From Vitellaria paradoxa (Eukaryota > Streptophyta > Magnoliopsida > Ericales > Sapotaceae): a stretch of 64,000 nt of DNA. A model generated the notes under the pieces. That model ran no database searches. It was given only the letters and a program-made list of their open reading frames with translations, and was not told the DNA's origin. Position 1 is the first letter of the stretch. The number at the start of each line of letters is the position of its first letter. Both the position numbers and the translations under genes were made by a program. This document shows, piece after piece, positions 51,177-63,518 of this stretch. The stretch lies in assembly GCA_019916065.1 (NCBI GenBank), contig CM034233.1:40154862-40218861 (forward strand), read 5' to 3'.

Positions 51177-53987
51177 CTAATCTTCAGACTTCACATGGCT
51201 TGTTTTGATGACGTTCTGCAAATTCTTTTCCCTGACAAAATGGCAATCAACTTCAATATGTTTAGTTCGCTCATGAAAGATTGGGTTCGAAGCGATGTGG
51301 ATAGTAGCTTGATTATCACAGAATAAGTCCATGGGCTGGGATCGAAAAACCCCTAATTTTGTCAACATATGACGTATCCAGATCAATTCACAGGAAGTAT
51401 GTGCCATAGCCCTATAGTCTGACTCTGCACTTGACCTTGCTACCACAGTCTGTTTCTTACTTTTCCATGACACCAAGTTTCCACCCACAAAGATACAATA
51501 CCCAGTAGTTGATCGTCTATCTGATGGTGAACCAGCCCAATCTGCATCTGTGTAACCTTGGACATGTACATGACCATTATTTTGATACAACAAACCACAT
51601 CCTGGTGCACCTTTTAGATATCTCAGAATACGAATAACTGCATCCCAATGACTTGTCTGAGGAGTTTCAAGAAACTAACTCATTACACTTGTAGCGAATG
51701 AAATATTGGGTCGAGTAACAGTTAGGTAGTTAAGCTTCCCAACTAATCTGCAGTATCGACCAAGATCATCTAACAATTCCCCTTTATCTGCCAGAAGCTT
51801 CGTATTAGGATCTATTGGAGTATCAATTGGTTTGGATCGCAGCAAACTAGTTTGAGATAGCAAATCCAGGACATATTTCCTTTGTGAAAGGACAATCCCC
51901 TCATGTAGTCTTGCAATCTCAATTCCTAAGAAATACTTCAGTGGACCCAAATCTTTGGTGTTGAACTTATTTTGAAGGAATATCTTTAGGTCGTGAATTC
52001 CTTGTGTGTCATCTCTAATAATTACAATATCGTCCACATAAACTAACAACCATATTTTTTCCCTGAGGAGAATGATGGTAGAAAACAGAATGATCATTAC
52101 CACACCGTACCAATCCAAATTCTATCACTACTTCACTAAACCTGCCAAACCATGCAGGGGGAGATTGCTTTAGGCTATATAATGCTTTCTTCAATTTGCA
52201 GACTAGTCTAGACTCCCCCTGAGCAACAAATCCAGGAGGTTGCTCCATATATACCTCTTCAGTAAGGTCTCCATGAAAAAAAGCATTTTTAATGTGAAGC
52301 TGATGAAGGGACTAGTGAAAATGGCTGCAAGAGAGAGAAAAAGGCGTACTGATGTAATCTTAGCCACAGGAGAGAAAGTCTATAAGAAATCAAGACCATA
52401 GACTTGAGTGTATCCCTTAGCAACAAACCTCGCTTTCAATCAATCAACTGAACCATCAAGATGAATTTTGACATTATAAACCCAGCGACAACCAACGACT
52501 GACTTTCCAGGGGGAAGAGTAACCAAATCCCACGTATCATTGGCTCGCAGGGCTGACATTTCTTCTTCCATGGCATTACGCCATCCAGGATGAGATAGTG
52601 CTTCAGAAACAAAGTTAGGAGTAGAGATGATAGATAGAGAAGAGACAAATGCATAATATGAGGGAGACAAGGCTTGATAAGAAACAAAGTTAGATATGGG
52701 GTGAGAACTACAAGCTCGTCTACCTTTTCGAAGAGCCACTGGAAGATCAAGGTCAAAAAACTCTGGCTCTGGAGCAGGATCTGAAGACAATATAGAGGAA
52801 GATGGAGTGTTTGAAGCATCAAGGAGAGACTCTATAGCTGTCTGCCACCTGGTATAAACCTGCAAATCAGGACAAGAAAGACGAAAGGGAGAAGCAACAG
52901 GTAAAAGAAGACTCTCATTCACATTAGAAAGGGAAGACTCATAAAAAAAGAAGGGGGTATTTTCAAAGAATGAAACATCAACACATGTGAAGTATCGATT
53001 GAGAGAAGGACTGTAACATCGATACCTTTTTTGTACCCGAGAGTATCCCAAAAACACACATTTAAGGGCACGAGGATCAAGTTTATTAATCCCACCTTCA
53101 AGTTCATGGACAAATGCAACACACCCAAAAATTCATAGAGGAAGAGGAAATAACTGTGTCTAAGAAAACAAGACAGAATAAGGGGAACAACCTTTCAGGA
53201 CAGAAGACGGCATTCTATTGATCAGGTAACATGCTGTGAGAATAGAACTCCCCCCCAAAAAAATCTTTGGAACTTTCATGTGAAACATCAAACAACAAGT
53301 AGTTTCAACTAAGTGCAAATTCTTCCTCTCAGTAACTCCATTTTGTTGTGGAGTGTGAGGACAATATGACTAGTGAATCATGCCAATAGATGTCATAAAG
53401 TTAGTGAAAGGCTTAGAGATGTATTCTTTGGCATTGTCACTATGAAGAATTTTAATGGACGCATCAAATTGAGTTTATATTTCAAGACAAAAAGATTGAA
53501 AGATTGATAACAATTCAGAACGATCTTTCATTAAATAAACCCATGTAAGTCTTCAAAAATCATGAACAAATGTAACAAAGTACTTAAATCCCAACTTTGA
53601 CACGACTCGACTAGGTCCCCATGCATTGGAGTGAAATAAATGAAAAGGTCTCGAGGACCTGTTATTGACTCTAGGACTAAAAGAAGCACAGTGATGCTTT
53701 CCTAACTGACAAGACTCACAATCTAAGGACTGTAGTTGACTCAAACTTGGAACCATAAACTTCAACCTTTCAAAAGACGGGTGACCCAAACAACGGTGGA
53801 TTTCAAGCAGAGAGGCTACTGTAGAGCAGGTTATGGAGTAGGTAGATGAACCAGCTAGATAGTAGAGTCCCTGAGCTTTATGCCCTTTTCCAATCTTCTT
53901 CATTGTCTTCAAATCTTGAATAACCACAGAATCAGGAAAGAATGTCATTGAGCAATTCAATTGCCTAGTGAGCTTACTAACAGACAA
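51177..53987 (-). pseudogene. Copia pol, unit 2
   Basis: Open pieces: 53553-53987 (GAG-pre-integrase and start of integrase), 52440-53057 (integrase C-terminal side and RT start), 51675-52118 (RT, with LLVYVDDIV and SQRKYVLDLL) and 51177-51593 (RNase H: GYTDADWAGSPSDRRSTTGY, CDNQA). The integrase Glu region on the minus strand near 53330 reads QNGVTERKN, keeping the Glu that unit 1 has lost. Frameshifts between the pieces make it inactive. Confidence 0.88.
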
Positions 53988-53989
53988 AA

Positions 53990-54120
53990 GATTCAGTTAA
54001 ATGCTTCTGTTTGCCATACCCAGTTAACGCAATCTTGATGGCTTTGGACCACTGGATGTAGTTCGTTCCATTCATCTTTCAGGTCGTTAATTGTGGTGGC
54101 ATAGGAACAGAACTACCCAT
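53990..54120 (-). pseudogene. Copia gag N-terminal remnant, unit 2
   Basis: The minus-strand ATG at 54120 starts the same short gag remnant as in unit 1 (MGSS start, NGTNYIQWSKAIKIALTGYG), ending at the same deletion joint. The shared joint shows the deletion predates the duplication. Confidence 0.7.
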
Positions 54121-54823
54121 TATCTTCTGGCCAAAAGATGTCCCGACAGCCATTTAAGCTCAATCAATAATGTCTGAACAGTAACACATGCGATTGGCGG
54201 GTGAACAGTGACAAATAAGAGGAAGTGATCAAAAAATTATCCAATCACCGAACTAATTACACGGGTAGAGTCGCTGGAGGGAGGAGAGTAGTCGGCAAAG
54301 AAGGCCGAAGATCAAACAATAAGGCATGTGCTGCCAATCCTAGCTTTAGCGTCAGCGTGTGAGGCCCACGTGCAGGCATCTAGGGTGGCACGTGGAGGCG
54401 CGTGGGGGCTTCTCTGGCGACGGTGTTCTTTTGGCGATGGTCACCTCTCTCCGACGATTTGATTGGGAGCTGTTGGAAGCTAAACCAACAACTGGTTGAT
54501 GACCTTTTGCTTCCATAGATGACGACGGCCTTTGTTCTTAGACACTAACGTTGAACAAGAGTGATGAATAGTGACCAGTGCTCACTCACACTCACACAAA
54601 CTACTCACGCTCTGATACCATGAAAGACAATTTGATTGAGATAATTTTCTACACACCAGATTAATGTGTGTGAGTGGATTTATATACACTAAAGAAGGTG
54701 ACTTTATAGTTTACATCGGTGACTGTTTGAGTGACCCAATGTCCAGATACATCTTTACACAATTAACGCATACTACGTACATTAATGTTACATTAGTACT
54801 ACATTAATACTCCTAACAGACTA

Positions 54824-56690
54824 TACAACGATTGTCACTTCAAAACGATCTGAAATGGTGAAGGGTCACCTGGTTCCTTTAACTAACCCTTATGGACACC
54901 ACCGAGATGACTCTTTCTATCATTTTTGGGTGTAAGAAATTCATCTATGATATCAGATTAAGCTCTGAACATTTCTAGTGTCTCTGAGCTGTTGTTGATT
55001 TTTCGGGGATTGGTTTCTAAGGTGCTTCCTAATGTTTGATCTGGTCTGGCTCAGCTAGAAAGTTACTTCAGGAATTGTATCCTCATTATCCCTATGAGTT
55101 TTGGAGCCTTTCTAACTTACCCTGGAGGCTAAATTTATATTTGGTGCACCAATATTTTCCTTTTCATAGGTATGAGCCATTTTGAGTAGTTAGGGCCTAA
55201 ATGATCTTTGGAGGTGTGTTTTGGTTGTTTTGAGTTGTGTTCTACGTCATTTACCATGTTTTGAGAAGTTTTGTGTCTTTTTCCTAATTAATTTTATGAC
55301 TTGATTTGGATAGTTTGGTTGATATTGCACATCGGGCATGTCAATAAAAGCCATTCCTAACTTTTGGATCAAATTGACCCTTGATTTTAGATTTTAGCTA
55401 TTTGCATGACATGGGAGTTATTAATTTGATGTCCTAGATGCATTTATGCAATTTGGTGGCGTTCTGCCTTGATCTAAACTTTTAACTTGACTTCTCCCTT
55501 TTTCCAAGACTATGATCGCCATTTTGCTGGATGTTTGCTATTTGTTGAATTTTGGCACTTTGACATATCTTACGATTAATATATTTTAATCAGTATAGCA
55601 CCATTCAACTAAAAGATTTTGGGTTCATTCGGTATACCTGTTTTGGGCCTATTTTTCATTTTATGTTTTTGAAAATAAGGAAAATAGCTCAAAATGTATT
55701 TGGATAATTTTATTTTCAAAATCTATTTTAGAAAATAGAAAATTAGTTTACACTAGAGGAAGTGCCTTGGCTGAAGTGGTAAAGTCCTCAACGGCCTCCT
55801 CACCCACCGGGGTTCAACACCCGGGATACTCACCCCCCTCCCCCACTTGTCTATAAAAAAAAAAAAAAAAAAAACTAGCTTACACATAAAATGTAAATGA
55901 TCAAAAGTCATTTTGAGCCTTTTTGACACAAAATAGGGAGAATCACAAAATATAAAAAAAAAAAAAGAAATGTCAAACCAAATGCATTTTTAATATTCTT
56001 AAAATATGAATATCAAAATAGAAAATAGAAACAAAAAAAATATAAATGTAAACTAAATGCCACCTTTAATACTATAACTTTTTAATGTTGGGCAAAATTG
56101 GGGTGACTACAGTTGACAGTGACTAATTATTGGGACAAAATGATGGGAATGTAATTGAGATAAATGGATAAAATATAAATATCACTTTAAATATTGATTG
56201 ACTATGATAGTTTGCGTTAAGGATTAACTATTTATTTAACGAAATGATTAAATTGTTATCATATTTCAAAATAAGAGATAATTATTAGTTTTAAATATTG
56301 AAGGTCACTAATTATATAACTACCAAAGAGAAAAAAAGGTCACTAAATATAATTAGTTAAATTTTGAGGTAGTAAGTATAATTTATTAAAAAAATGTGTA
56401 GCGGATTAATTTTGGCTCATAGTTTTGCAATATATCTTATTTCTTGTTTGACGTAACATTACTTATCCCACTTGCAATCCTAGCCAGCCATGCTTACCAT
56501 CTGCCAAAATGATTAATGTATGGGGGTTTTAATATTACTACTTTTGCCATACATGGATAAACTTTGCTTTTTTTTTTTTGGTTTTACAAAGCATTTAAGC
56601 ACAAAATGTGCAAATGCCATCAGAAAAATAGTAATTTGAGATATGTTGTTAATGAAAATGCAGTATCATACCGCAGTTGTTAGGGAGACC
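54824..56690. other. AT-rich segment without recognisable gene, unit 2
   Basis: Counterpart of 34945-36700, with a SINE inserted at 55754. No supported ORF. Confidence 0.5.
55754..55872 (+). mobile_element. tRNA-derived SINE, unit 2 only
   Basis: A body of about 100 bp shows an A-box-like TGGCTGAAGTGG and a B-box-like GGTTCAACACC. These are the internal RNA polymerase III promoter parts of a tRNA-derived SINE; the body ends in an A-run (about 55854-55874). Target sequence flanks it as near-identical repeats: AATTAGTTTACAC before (55741-55753) and AACTAGCTTACAC after (55873-55885). The empty site is in unit 1 near 35868. It is not a functional tRNA: no acceptor or anticodon arms follow. Confidence 0.85.
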
Positions 56691-56714
56691 TAAAAACACT
56701 ATACGATATGGAGG

Positions 56715-58316
56715 TTGTGTTCAGAACTTGAGAAATTGGTATTTGAGAGCGCACTTCTTCAAGAACTGCTACCTGAGAAAGTGTTTTTGGCGTTTATAGA
56801 TTCCCTGCCCAGAACACTCTTGGTCAGTCAGTCTCTCTCTCACTTTTTCAATGTCTCGCTTTTGTCTCTCTCACCTGAAGATCTTGATCTGTCGCCGACG
56901 ACCTCCTCCATTTTCACAATCCGTCACCATCAAAACGCATATTTGGCGTTTATAGGCTGCTCACTCAAACTACTCTTAGTCACTCGGTCTCTCTTTCATT
57001 CTCTCAGTGTCTCACTCTCATCTCTCTCACCTGAAGCTCGTGATCTGTCATCGACGATCTCCTCCATCTTCAGGTTCAGTAGTGCTTCTCTACCACTTTT
57101 ATAAGTTCTCTTACTTCCATTCTTCGTCACCTATCTTTGTCTCATATTTGTCTTTCATGGATGCTCCAATGGAGCACTTCTCCACTTCACATATCTACGT
57201 TGTTAATTTTGAAAGAAAAATCAGTTATCACTGAATTAGGAAGATAAAATTAGTGATATTATCAATTTGGGTTTGTTGATTTCATTATATGATTAGTAAT
57301 TTGGTTTTTCAAATAGAAATTGTGACATTGTTGAATATGCTCAGTTCGTAGCCAACCCTACATACACGTATGCATCTATAATACATCATGATGTGCAATC
57401 ATGTGCCTTTCTCAAAATGGTTTTTTGCCTGTATAAAAATATTTGACATCTTTGGTTAGGAACTGCAAGCTAGGCCTTGATTTACTTCAGGTAGGGACAC
57501 TGTGTCAACCTTGATAGAAAATTGTAAGAGCAACAATTATTTTGTTATCAGATTCTTCTTCATACACCCTTTATTTTAATATACTCCAAGTAGGGACACT
57601 TATATGAACTATTAGGGTCATTTAGTTGAACAACTTGTATATTTACATGAGTCATGTGGAAACCAGTTGTGGACCTTCTTATTCAAACACCATAACCACA
57701 GTCCTTCTCCAGTATCTATGTGTATATTATGGCCTTAGAGGTGGGAGTTGGTTGTTGAATTAGCATAATATTTGCAAGGACAACAATTTCTTCAACCTTG
57801 ATTTTCCAAATTAATTATAAAGTAACTGTACTAATCCATCATTTTGCCTTGTGTTGTGATTCTGTTTGTCAATATAAGAAGGATTGACTTTATTGGGTGT
57901 TTACTCTTCCATCTTTTGGCTTTATTTGAAAGTCTATCAATTTATGCTTTTTATTGTGTTTGTAGGGTCATTTTGAGAAGAGGTAAGAGCATAGCTACGA
58001 GCATGGGGAGCAATAGAAGTCAAAAATTGCCATTTCAAATGGCATTTTATACCAATGATGCGTGCTTTTCCCAGAACCCTTTGATTTCCTAATTATGATG
58101 TTTAATTTCAAGAAATTGAGAAGATCCAAAGGAATTTGGAGGGAAAATGATAAAGAGTTTATAAATAGAAATAACTACTTCGAGGGTGGTGCCTCTCTTA
58201 TTCCCAATAGTTTATTACATAATTTTTCATACCCTTCTACATTACATATTACTCTATTTACACTATACTATTGTTCTAGACAAGTGGTCTGGGCTGCCCA
58301 GTGGACTCGTTCTTAA
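56715..58316 (+). other. Uncharacterised gene-like segment, unit 2
   Basis: Counterpart of 36728-38331, including the 156-bp CT-rich direct repeat (56788 and 56944). Short ORFs (56715-57104, 57844-58092, 58062-58316) keep roughly the same lengths as in unit 1 but carry many replacement-type differences. I see no recognised domain. Confidence 0.35.
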
Positions 58317-58845
58317 CATATGACAATTTGGGCCTAATTGCTGTGGCCAAATGGTGAAGCCTTATTAATAGGTGGTGTAGGCTTGCTCTTATTAGCGCAA
58401 TCCAATTACTTTTGCCCAATTAAGGAACCCGACCTATTCACCAGCAATTTGACTAAGTTGCCCCTTCTGGAAGCTACCACATCTTCATTCCCTTGACCGT
58501 CTAGCTATCCATACTCCATAGGTGTCTTATCTGTCTCATTAAGGCTGAACATCCCTTCTTCAATGCTCTCCTTGGTTGCTAGATGACGATAATTGGCCAT
58601 AGTTGAGACTTGATTGGGGCCGCCCATTCCCACTCGACCCCGGGTAATCTGACGGCTCTCATGCAGCACATCTAGGCTCCCCATGTGTCTCTAGTTTAAA
58701 GGATCCAAATCAATGAAGCTATGCAAGCTGTTTTATTGCTCTTCCTTCTTTTTTTCTTTAGAATGTCTTTTATCTTCCCCTTTTCCTTTTTCATCTTCTC
58801 TCTATGCATGATTTAGCTATGTACTACTGGTCCCATAACAATTGT
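58317..58845. other. Segment between gene-like region and chromovirus remnant, unit 2
   Basis: Counterpart of 38332-38859. No gene recognised. Confidence 0.3.
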
Positions 58846-59861
58846 CTCCCCCTTCAAAACAAACCTTGCCCTCAAGGTTTGGGTATTCTGTGAGTAGCTT
58901 CTTCAAAGATTCCCATGTGGCTTCCTCCGATGTTAGCCCCTACCACTGGACTAAGGCTTCCTGGTACTGTCGTTTCCCTCTATTACGATTCTGGATTTCA
59001 AGAATATAAGATGGTTCAATTGTCAAATGGCCATTCACATCCACAGTTTGTAAAGATGTGATAGGTATTTGTTTCTTCCCAATTTTTTCTTTTAACTGAG
59101 ACGTGAAATACCATGTGCACCTATGAGTCCTGTGGTAATCCCAACTAGTATGCTACTGAACTTATCTTTTCACCATTTTATATAGTCCAAAGTACTTGGG
59201 GGATAGTTTAAGATTCCTCTGTTGTCTAACCGAGAGTTGCCTATACGGCTATAGCTTCACACATGCCTAGTCCCCTTCCTTAAAGCTCTTTTCTTTATGG
59301 TGTTGATCAGATTGTTGCTTCATTCGATTATGGGCTAGCTTTAAGTGCTCTTGAAGCAATTTGGATACCTAACCGTGAGCTTGTAGTCTATCATCTATGG
59401 CTGCTACCTTCAACACCCTTGAAATGTATTATTTTATAGCAAGAGGGGGAATCCCATATAAGGCTTCGTAAGATGTTAGGCGAATAGCAGTGTGATACAC
59501 TGTATTATAGCACCACTTAGCCAAATACAACCACATGGCCCATAACTTAGGAGTTTCAGAGGAAAACACCTAAGACAAGTTTCAACAAACCGGTTTGTAA
59601 CTTCGGTCTGACCATCTGTCTTTGGGTGGTAGCTTGAATCACGTGAAGTTATGATCCTATTAATTTGAAGAGTTCTTTCCAGAAGGAACTAGTGAATGAC
59701 GAGTCTCAATTTGATACAATTGTGGCTGGTAATCCATGAAGTTTAAAAATGTGCTTCATAAACAACTGAGCTAATGTTGAGGTTGTGTAAGGATGAGAAA
59801 GAGGGATAAAATGAGCAAATTTTGATAACCTGTCAATTACTACCCATATAGTGGTAGCTTC
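58846..59861 (-). pseudogene. Chromovirus integrase and chromodomain remnant, unit 2
   Basis: Second copy of 38860-39878, with the same gene order and additional indels (for example a 2-bp loss near 59100). It ends at the Athila LTR start at 59862, at the same position in the integrase as in unit 1. Confidence 0.8.
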
Positions 59862-61268
59862 TGATTACAATTGAAAAGTGTAATTACAAGAACCCTAGTT
59901 TAACATAAAAACATGCATTTTCTTAATCTAATTATGCATTTTGTTAATTTTTACACTAATACGGTTTATTTTTCTTAATTGTAGTGAAAATTGTTCAATC
60001 GAAGCAATTGGGAGTGCTAAAGACGAAGAAAATGATGAAGGATAGCTCGTGGTGCACTTATATGGCATGGGTGTCCAGACACCTTCAGGATTGCAAAAGG
60101 TAGAGCAGGAAAAATGGGAGTCTAGAGCACACTGCCGTCCGAACACCCCATTTGGGTGTCTAGACACCTGGGACATGCGAGAGCAATTTCCTTGTTTCAT
60201 TTTTAGGGTTTCGTGCATGGGTTATAAAAAACCCCATGAGTAGCCATCTAGGGCATATTCTTCCATCTTTTTCCAGACCTTTATATAGAGTGTTTTAGGC
60301 TTTAGAAAGTGAGTTTTTCCATCTATTTTGAAAATGTTTTACAAGATTTGTGCAGCAGTTTGTCGAGTCGTTTCAATTTCGTTGGTTGTTCGTCGTTCTT
60401 TCCATTTTTCGAAGTACGATATTTGATTTTCTTAGTTAATAAAAGATTTTCTAGATTTCTTTTTTCTTTAATCTTCTCACTTTTTGTTTATTTATTGATT
60501 TATGCATATGGATGGTTGCACAATGTTAGCGTAAATTACTTTCCTTAATTTAACTTCATAGGAAGGGTGGAATGTTTGAATCATATTATGTGCTAGGGTT
60601 TTGTAGCTGAACACGCGAAAGCGTAAACATCTACATTAGTCTTTCAAATCTAATTTTGCGTTTAAAGAACTCTCGAAAACAAAAACTTTTGATCATATTC
60701 CGATAATCATTGATAAATGTTTTTGAATCTTGAACTTTCTTAAAATTCTTGAAACAAAGAAATTAGGCTTGAACCCACAAGTGTTTTATCAAGAAAACCA
60801 TCTTTCCAATTTTATAATCCATTAAATGTGAGTATGAAATTGAATATTGTGGACTTTTGAAAGAGCTTTAACGATGACATTTTCCAATTAATTTTTCCAC
60901 TCGACGTGAAACTTTAACTGGTAATCAATTCACTAATTTGATTTAATTCTATTCCACCTGAACTTGAATGTTAAATCAAGGGTTTACTTCATTATTTTAA
61001 TTCTTAAACTGATCTTGTTTGCTTTCTTTAAATTAGTTACTAATCGTTATTGTTACTTTTATTTGCTAGAACTAATTAAGGTCAATTGCTGAAAATCTTA
61101 TTTGATCTCGTTTTAAATCAATTCTTGAACTTAGGCGTAGAAAATCTTAGACCTAGAAATGAAATCTTAGGTTCCATGTGGATTCGACCTCGGACTCACC
61201 GAGTTAAAACTACACCACACACCCTTGCACTTAGGGGTTAGTTTAGACGCACTATTTAGAAGCGGTCA
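59862..61268 (+). repeat. 5' LTR of Athila-type element, unit 2
   Basis: Starts TGATTACAATTG, ends GCGGTCA, about 1.41 kb. Relative to unit 1 it has an additional block of about 20 bp (near 60133-60153) carrying one more palindromic unit. Confidence 0.78.
60070..60168. repeat. Phased palindromes in U3 of Athila LTR, unit 2
   Basis: GGTGTCCAGACACC at 60070-60083 (centre 60076.5), CGTCCGAACACC at 60136-60147 (core centre 60140.5) and GGTGTCTAGACACC at 60155-60168 (core centre 60161.5). Centre distances are 64 and 21 bp. Confidence 0.8.
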
Positions 61269-61483
61269 ACTTTTTGGAGCCATTGCCGAGGAGCCAATCT
61301 TAGTTTTTAGGTTATTAGAATTTTAGGATAAAATTTAATTCTTAAAAAAAAAAAAAAGAAAACTTAAACTTAAAAATCACCTGAAATAGCTTCCTAAAGT
61401 CCCATAACCTTGCTCTGTGGTCCGAACACCTAAGTCTCTGGTTTGGACCATAGTTCCTCCATTTAGTGTATCTTTTCTAGCTT

Positions 61484-63405
61484 ATGAGCTTTTGGACTCA
61501 TGGTGACGACGGTCGATTAAAGCATTCTGAGTTTCTAAATCCCCTCTTTGAACTTGAGAATTCTTTAGAAGAATCTCCAAATCCTAGAATTCCTAATCCA
61601 AGCTTAGAAATGGCTGACGATCAAGCTGTTGCTACTAGGCGATCCATAAGGGATATCCTATTGCAAAATAAGCATACTCCTGAATCCTGTATAGTTTGGC
61701 CTGAAAACCAAGCATTCCACTTCAAGCCAGGAATGATACAATTGCTACCTACTTTCCATGGTATGGACTCCAAAAATCCACACGATCATTTAACGCGGTA
61801 TAGGAACATTTGTGTAACTATTAAAGATTAGGGATGCCTACTAGAACTAGTGTTTCTTAAGCTTTTTCCGTTTTCTCTGCAAGATAAGGCCATTAGATGG
61901 TTTGAATTCTTACCATCTAATTCCATTCGCACTTGGGATGAAATGCAAGCTAAGTTCTTAAAGAAATTCTTCCCACCTAATAGAACTGATGCAATACAGC
62001 ATCAAATTCTAAATTTTGCTCCACAACATGGTAAGACGTTCTGTCAAAGTTGGGATAGATTCAAAACTCTCTTACATTCCTGCCCTCATCATGGATTCGA
62101 AATTTGGCGCCTTGTTAGCATCTGTTATGGATCACTGACGCCACAATGAAAACAATTTGTGGAGACAATGTGCAATGGGCATTTCTATGATAAAACTCCT
62201 GAGGAAGCTTACGAGTATTTCGAGTTTCTAGCTGAGAGTGCACAAAATGGGACACCACAGGATCTCATAACACTCAAGCTGCTAGTGGTTCTTCAATCAG
62301 AGGTATGCACCAGTTGAGTGAAATCAACGATCTTAGGGCAAAACTAGCAACACTAACGTGTGAAATAAAGACCCTAAAAATTAAAAAGGACACATGCACT
62401 ATAAAAGAACCGGTAGCTAATATATATTGCATCGTGTGTGATAGCCAAGCTCATAGAACCGATGATTGTCCTAGTATTCCTATGTGTAGAGAAGTTGTGT
62501 AGGGTTAGCCATCTAGTGAACTTCCTATCCATGCTGTAAACCAATACCCGCCTCCATATCGTGGATAGAATTCAGAAGGAAATCTGTATTCTGAAACATA
62601 TAATCTGGCTGTAAGGAACCATCCAAATTTTAGTTGGAGAAATGATGGAGCTCAAATACCACAACCTTATCATGCTCCATCACATCCAATTCCTCGAGTT
62701 CCAGTCGCTAGTTTAGGATTGCCTCAGAATGCGAGACCATCACATACTCCATATGTTCCTCCAAATAAGAGATCCACAAAAGAAACACTTCAACAATTCA
62801 TGAACACTCAATCCACACTTTGGGCTCAAAATAACCAAACTTTGGACAATATTAAGGGACAATTGACACTTCTAACACAAACTTTGACTGCACAACCTAA
62901 AGGTCAATTTCCTGCTCAACCACGTCCGAACCTAACTGCTCAAGTAAAACAAGTTGAAGGATCTTCCAGTATGCCTGGCAATATTGAACAGGTGCAAAAC
63001 ATCACGATGCTTAGGAGTGGTAAAGCAATAGATAAAACCATTCACCCTAAGATGGTTGAGGTTAGGGAAGAGTTGGAACCTAAGTGGATGTTGGAAGATC
63101 ATAAGAAGGCCGAAAAACAACCTATTGTCGTGGAAGAAGCAGAGTTTGAAAAAGAAGAAAGTAAGGTAGAAGAAGGGGAGAAAAGAAAAGAAAATGAGGG
63201 CGAACCTATGATAGTACCAAGGGAATATGTTCCTAAAGCACCATTCCCTCAAAGATTTTTGAAAGCTAGGAAAGAAGCCCAAGCGGCTGAATTGCTAGAG
63301 GTATTTAAACAAGTGAAAATTAATATACCTCTCTTAGATGCAATAAAGCAAATCCCTATTTATGCAAAATTCTTAAAAGAGTTATGCACTATAAAGAGGG
63401 ACTGA
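61484..63405 (+). pseudogene. Athila gag, unit 2
   Basis: Same product as 41472-43502. Open pieces: 61484-61831, 61850-62149, 62305-62502 (zinc knuckle CIVCDSQAHRTDDC) and 62719-63405. Stops differ from unit 1: TAG at 61829, TGA at 62147, TAG at 62500, and a 1-bp deletion near 63397 that ends the last piece at 63405. The gag core motifs are unchanged. Confidence 0.88.
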
Positions 63406-63518
63406 ATGTGAAGGAAAAAGTATTCCTAACTGAACAAGCAAGTGCTATCCTTCAATGTCATACACCCTCGAAATATAAGGACCCTGGATGTCCTACTATT
63501 TCTTGTTATATAAGGTAG

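Larger units (their letters stand above)
50879..54818 (-). mobile_element. Ty1/copia element, unit 2
   Basis: Duplicate of the element at 31019-34939. LTRs are at 50879-51076 and 54621-54818. The right target duplication is GACTA (54819-54823); the left one has mutated to GACCA (50874-50878). The primer-binding site TGGTATCAGAG is on the minus strand at 54610-54620. It has the same gag-protease deletion. Confidence 0.93.

Noticed and set aside
55754..55872. Functional tRNA gene
   Set aside because: A- and B-box-like parts exist, but no cloverleaf is supported, and it has poly(A) and target duplications, which fit a SINE.
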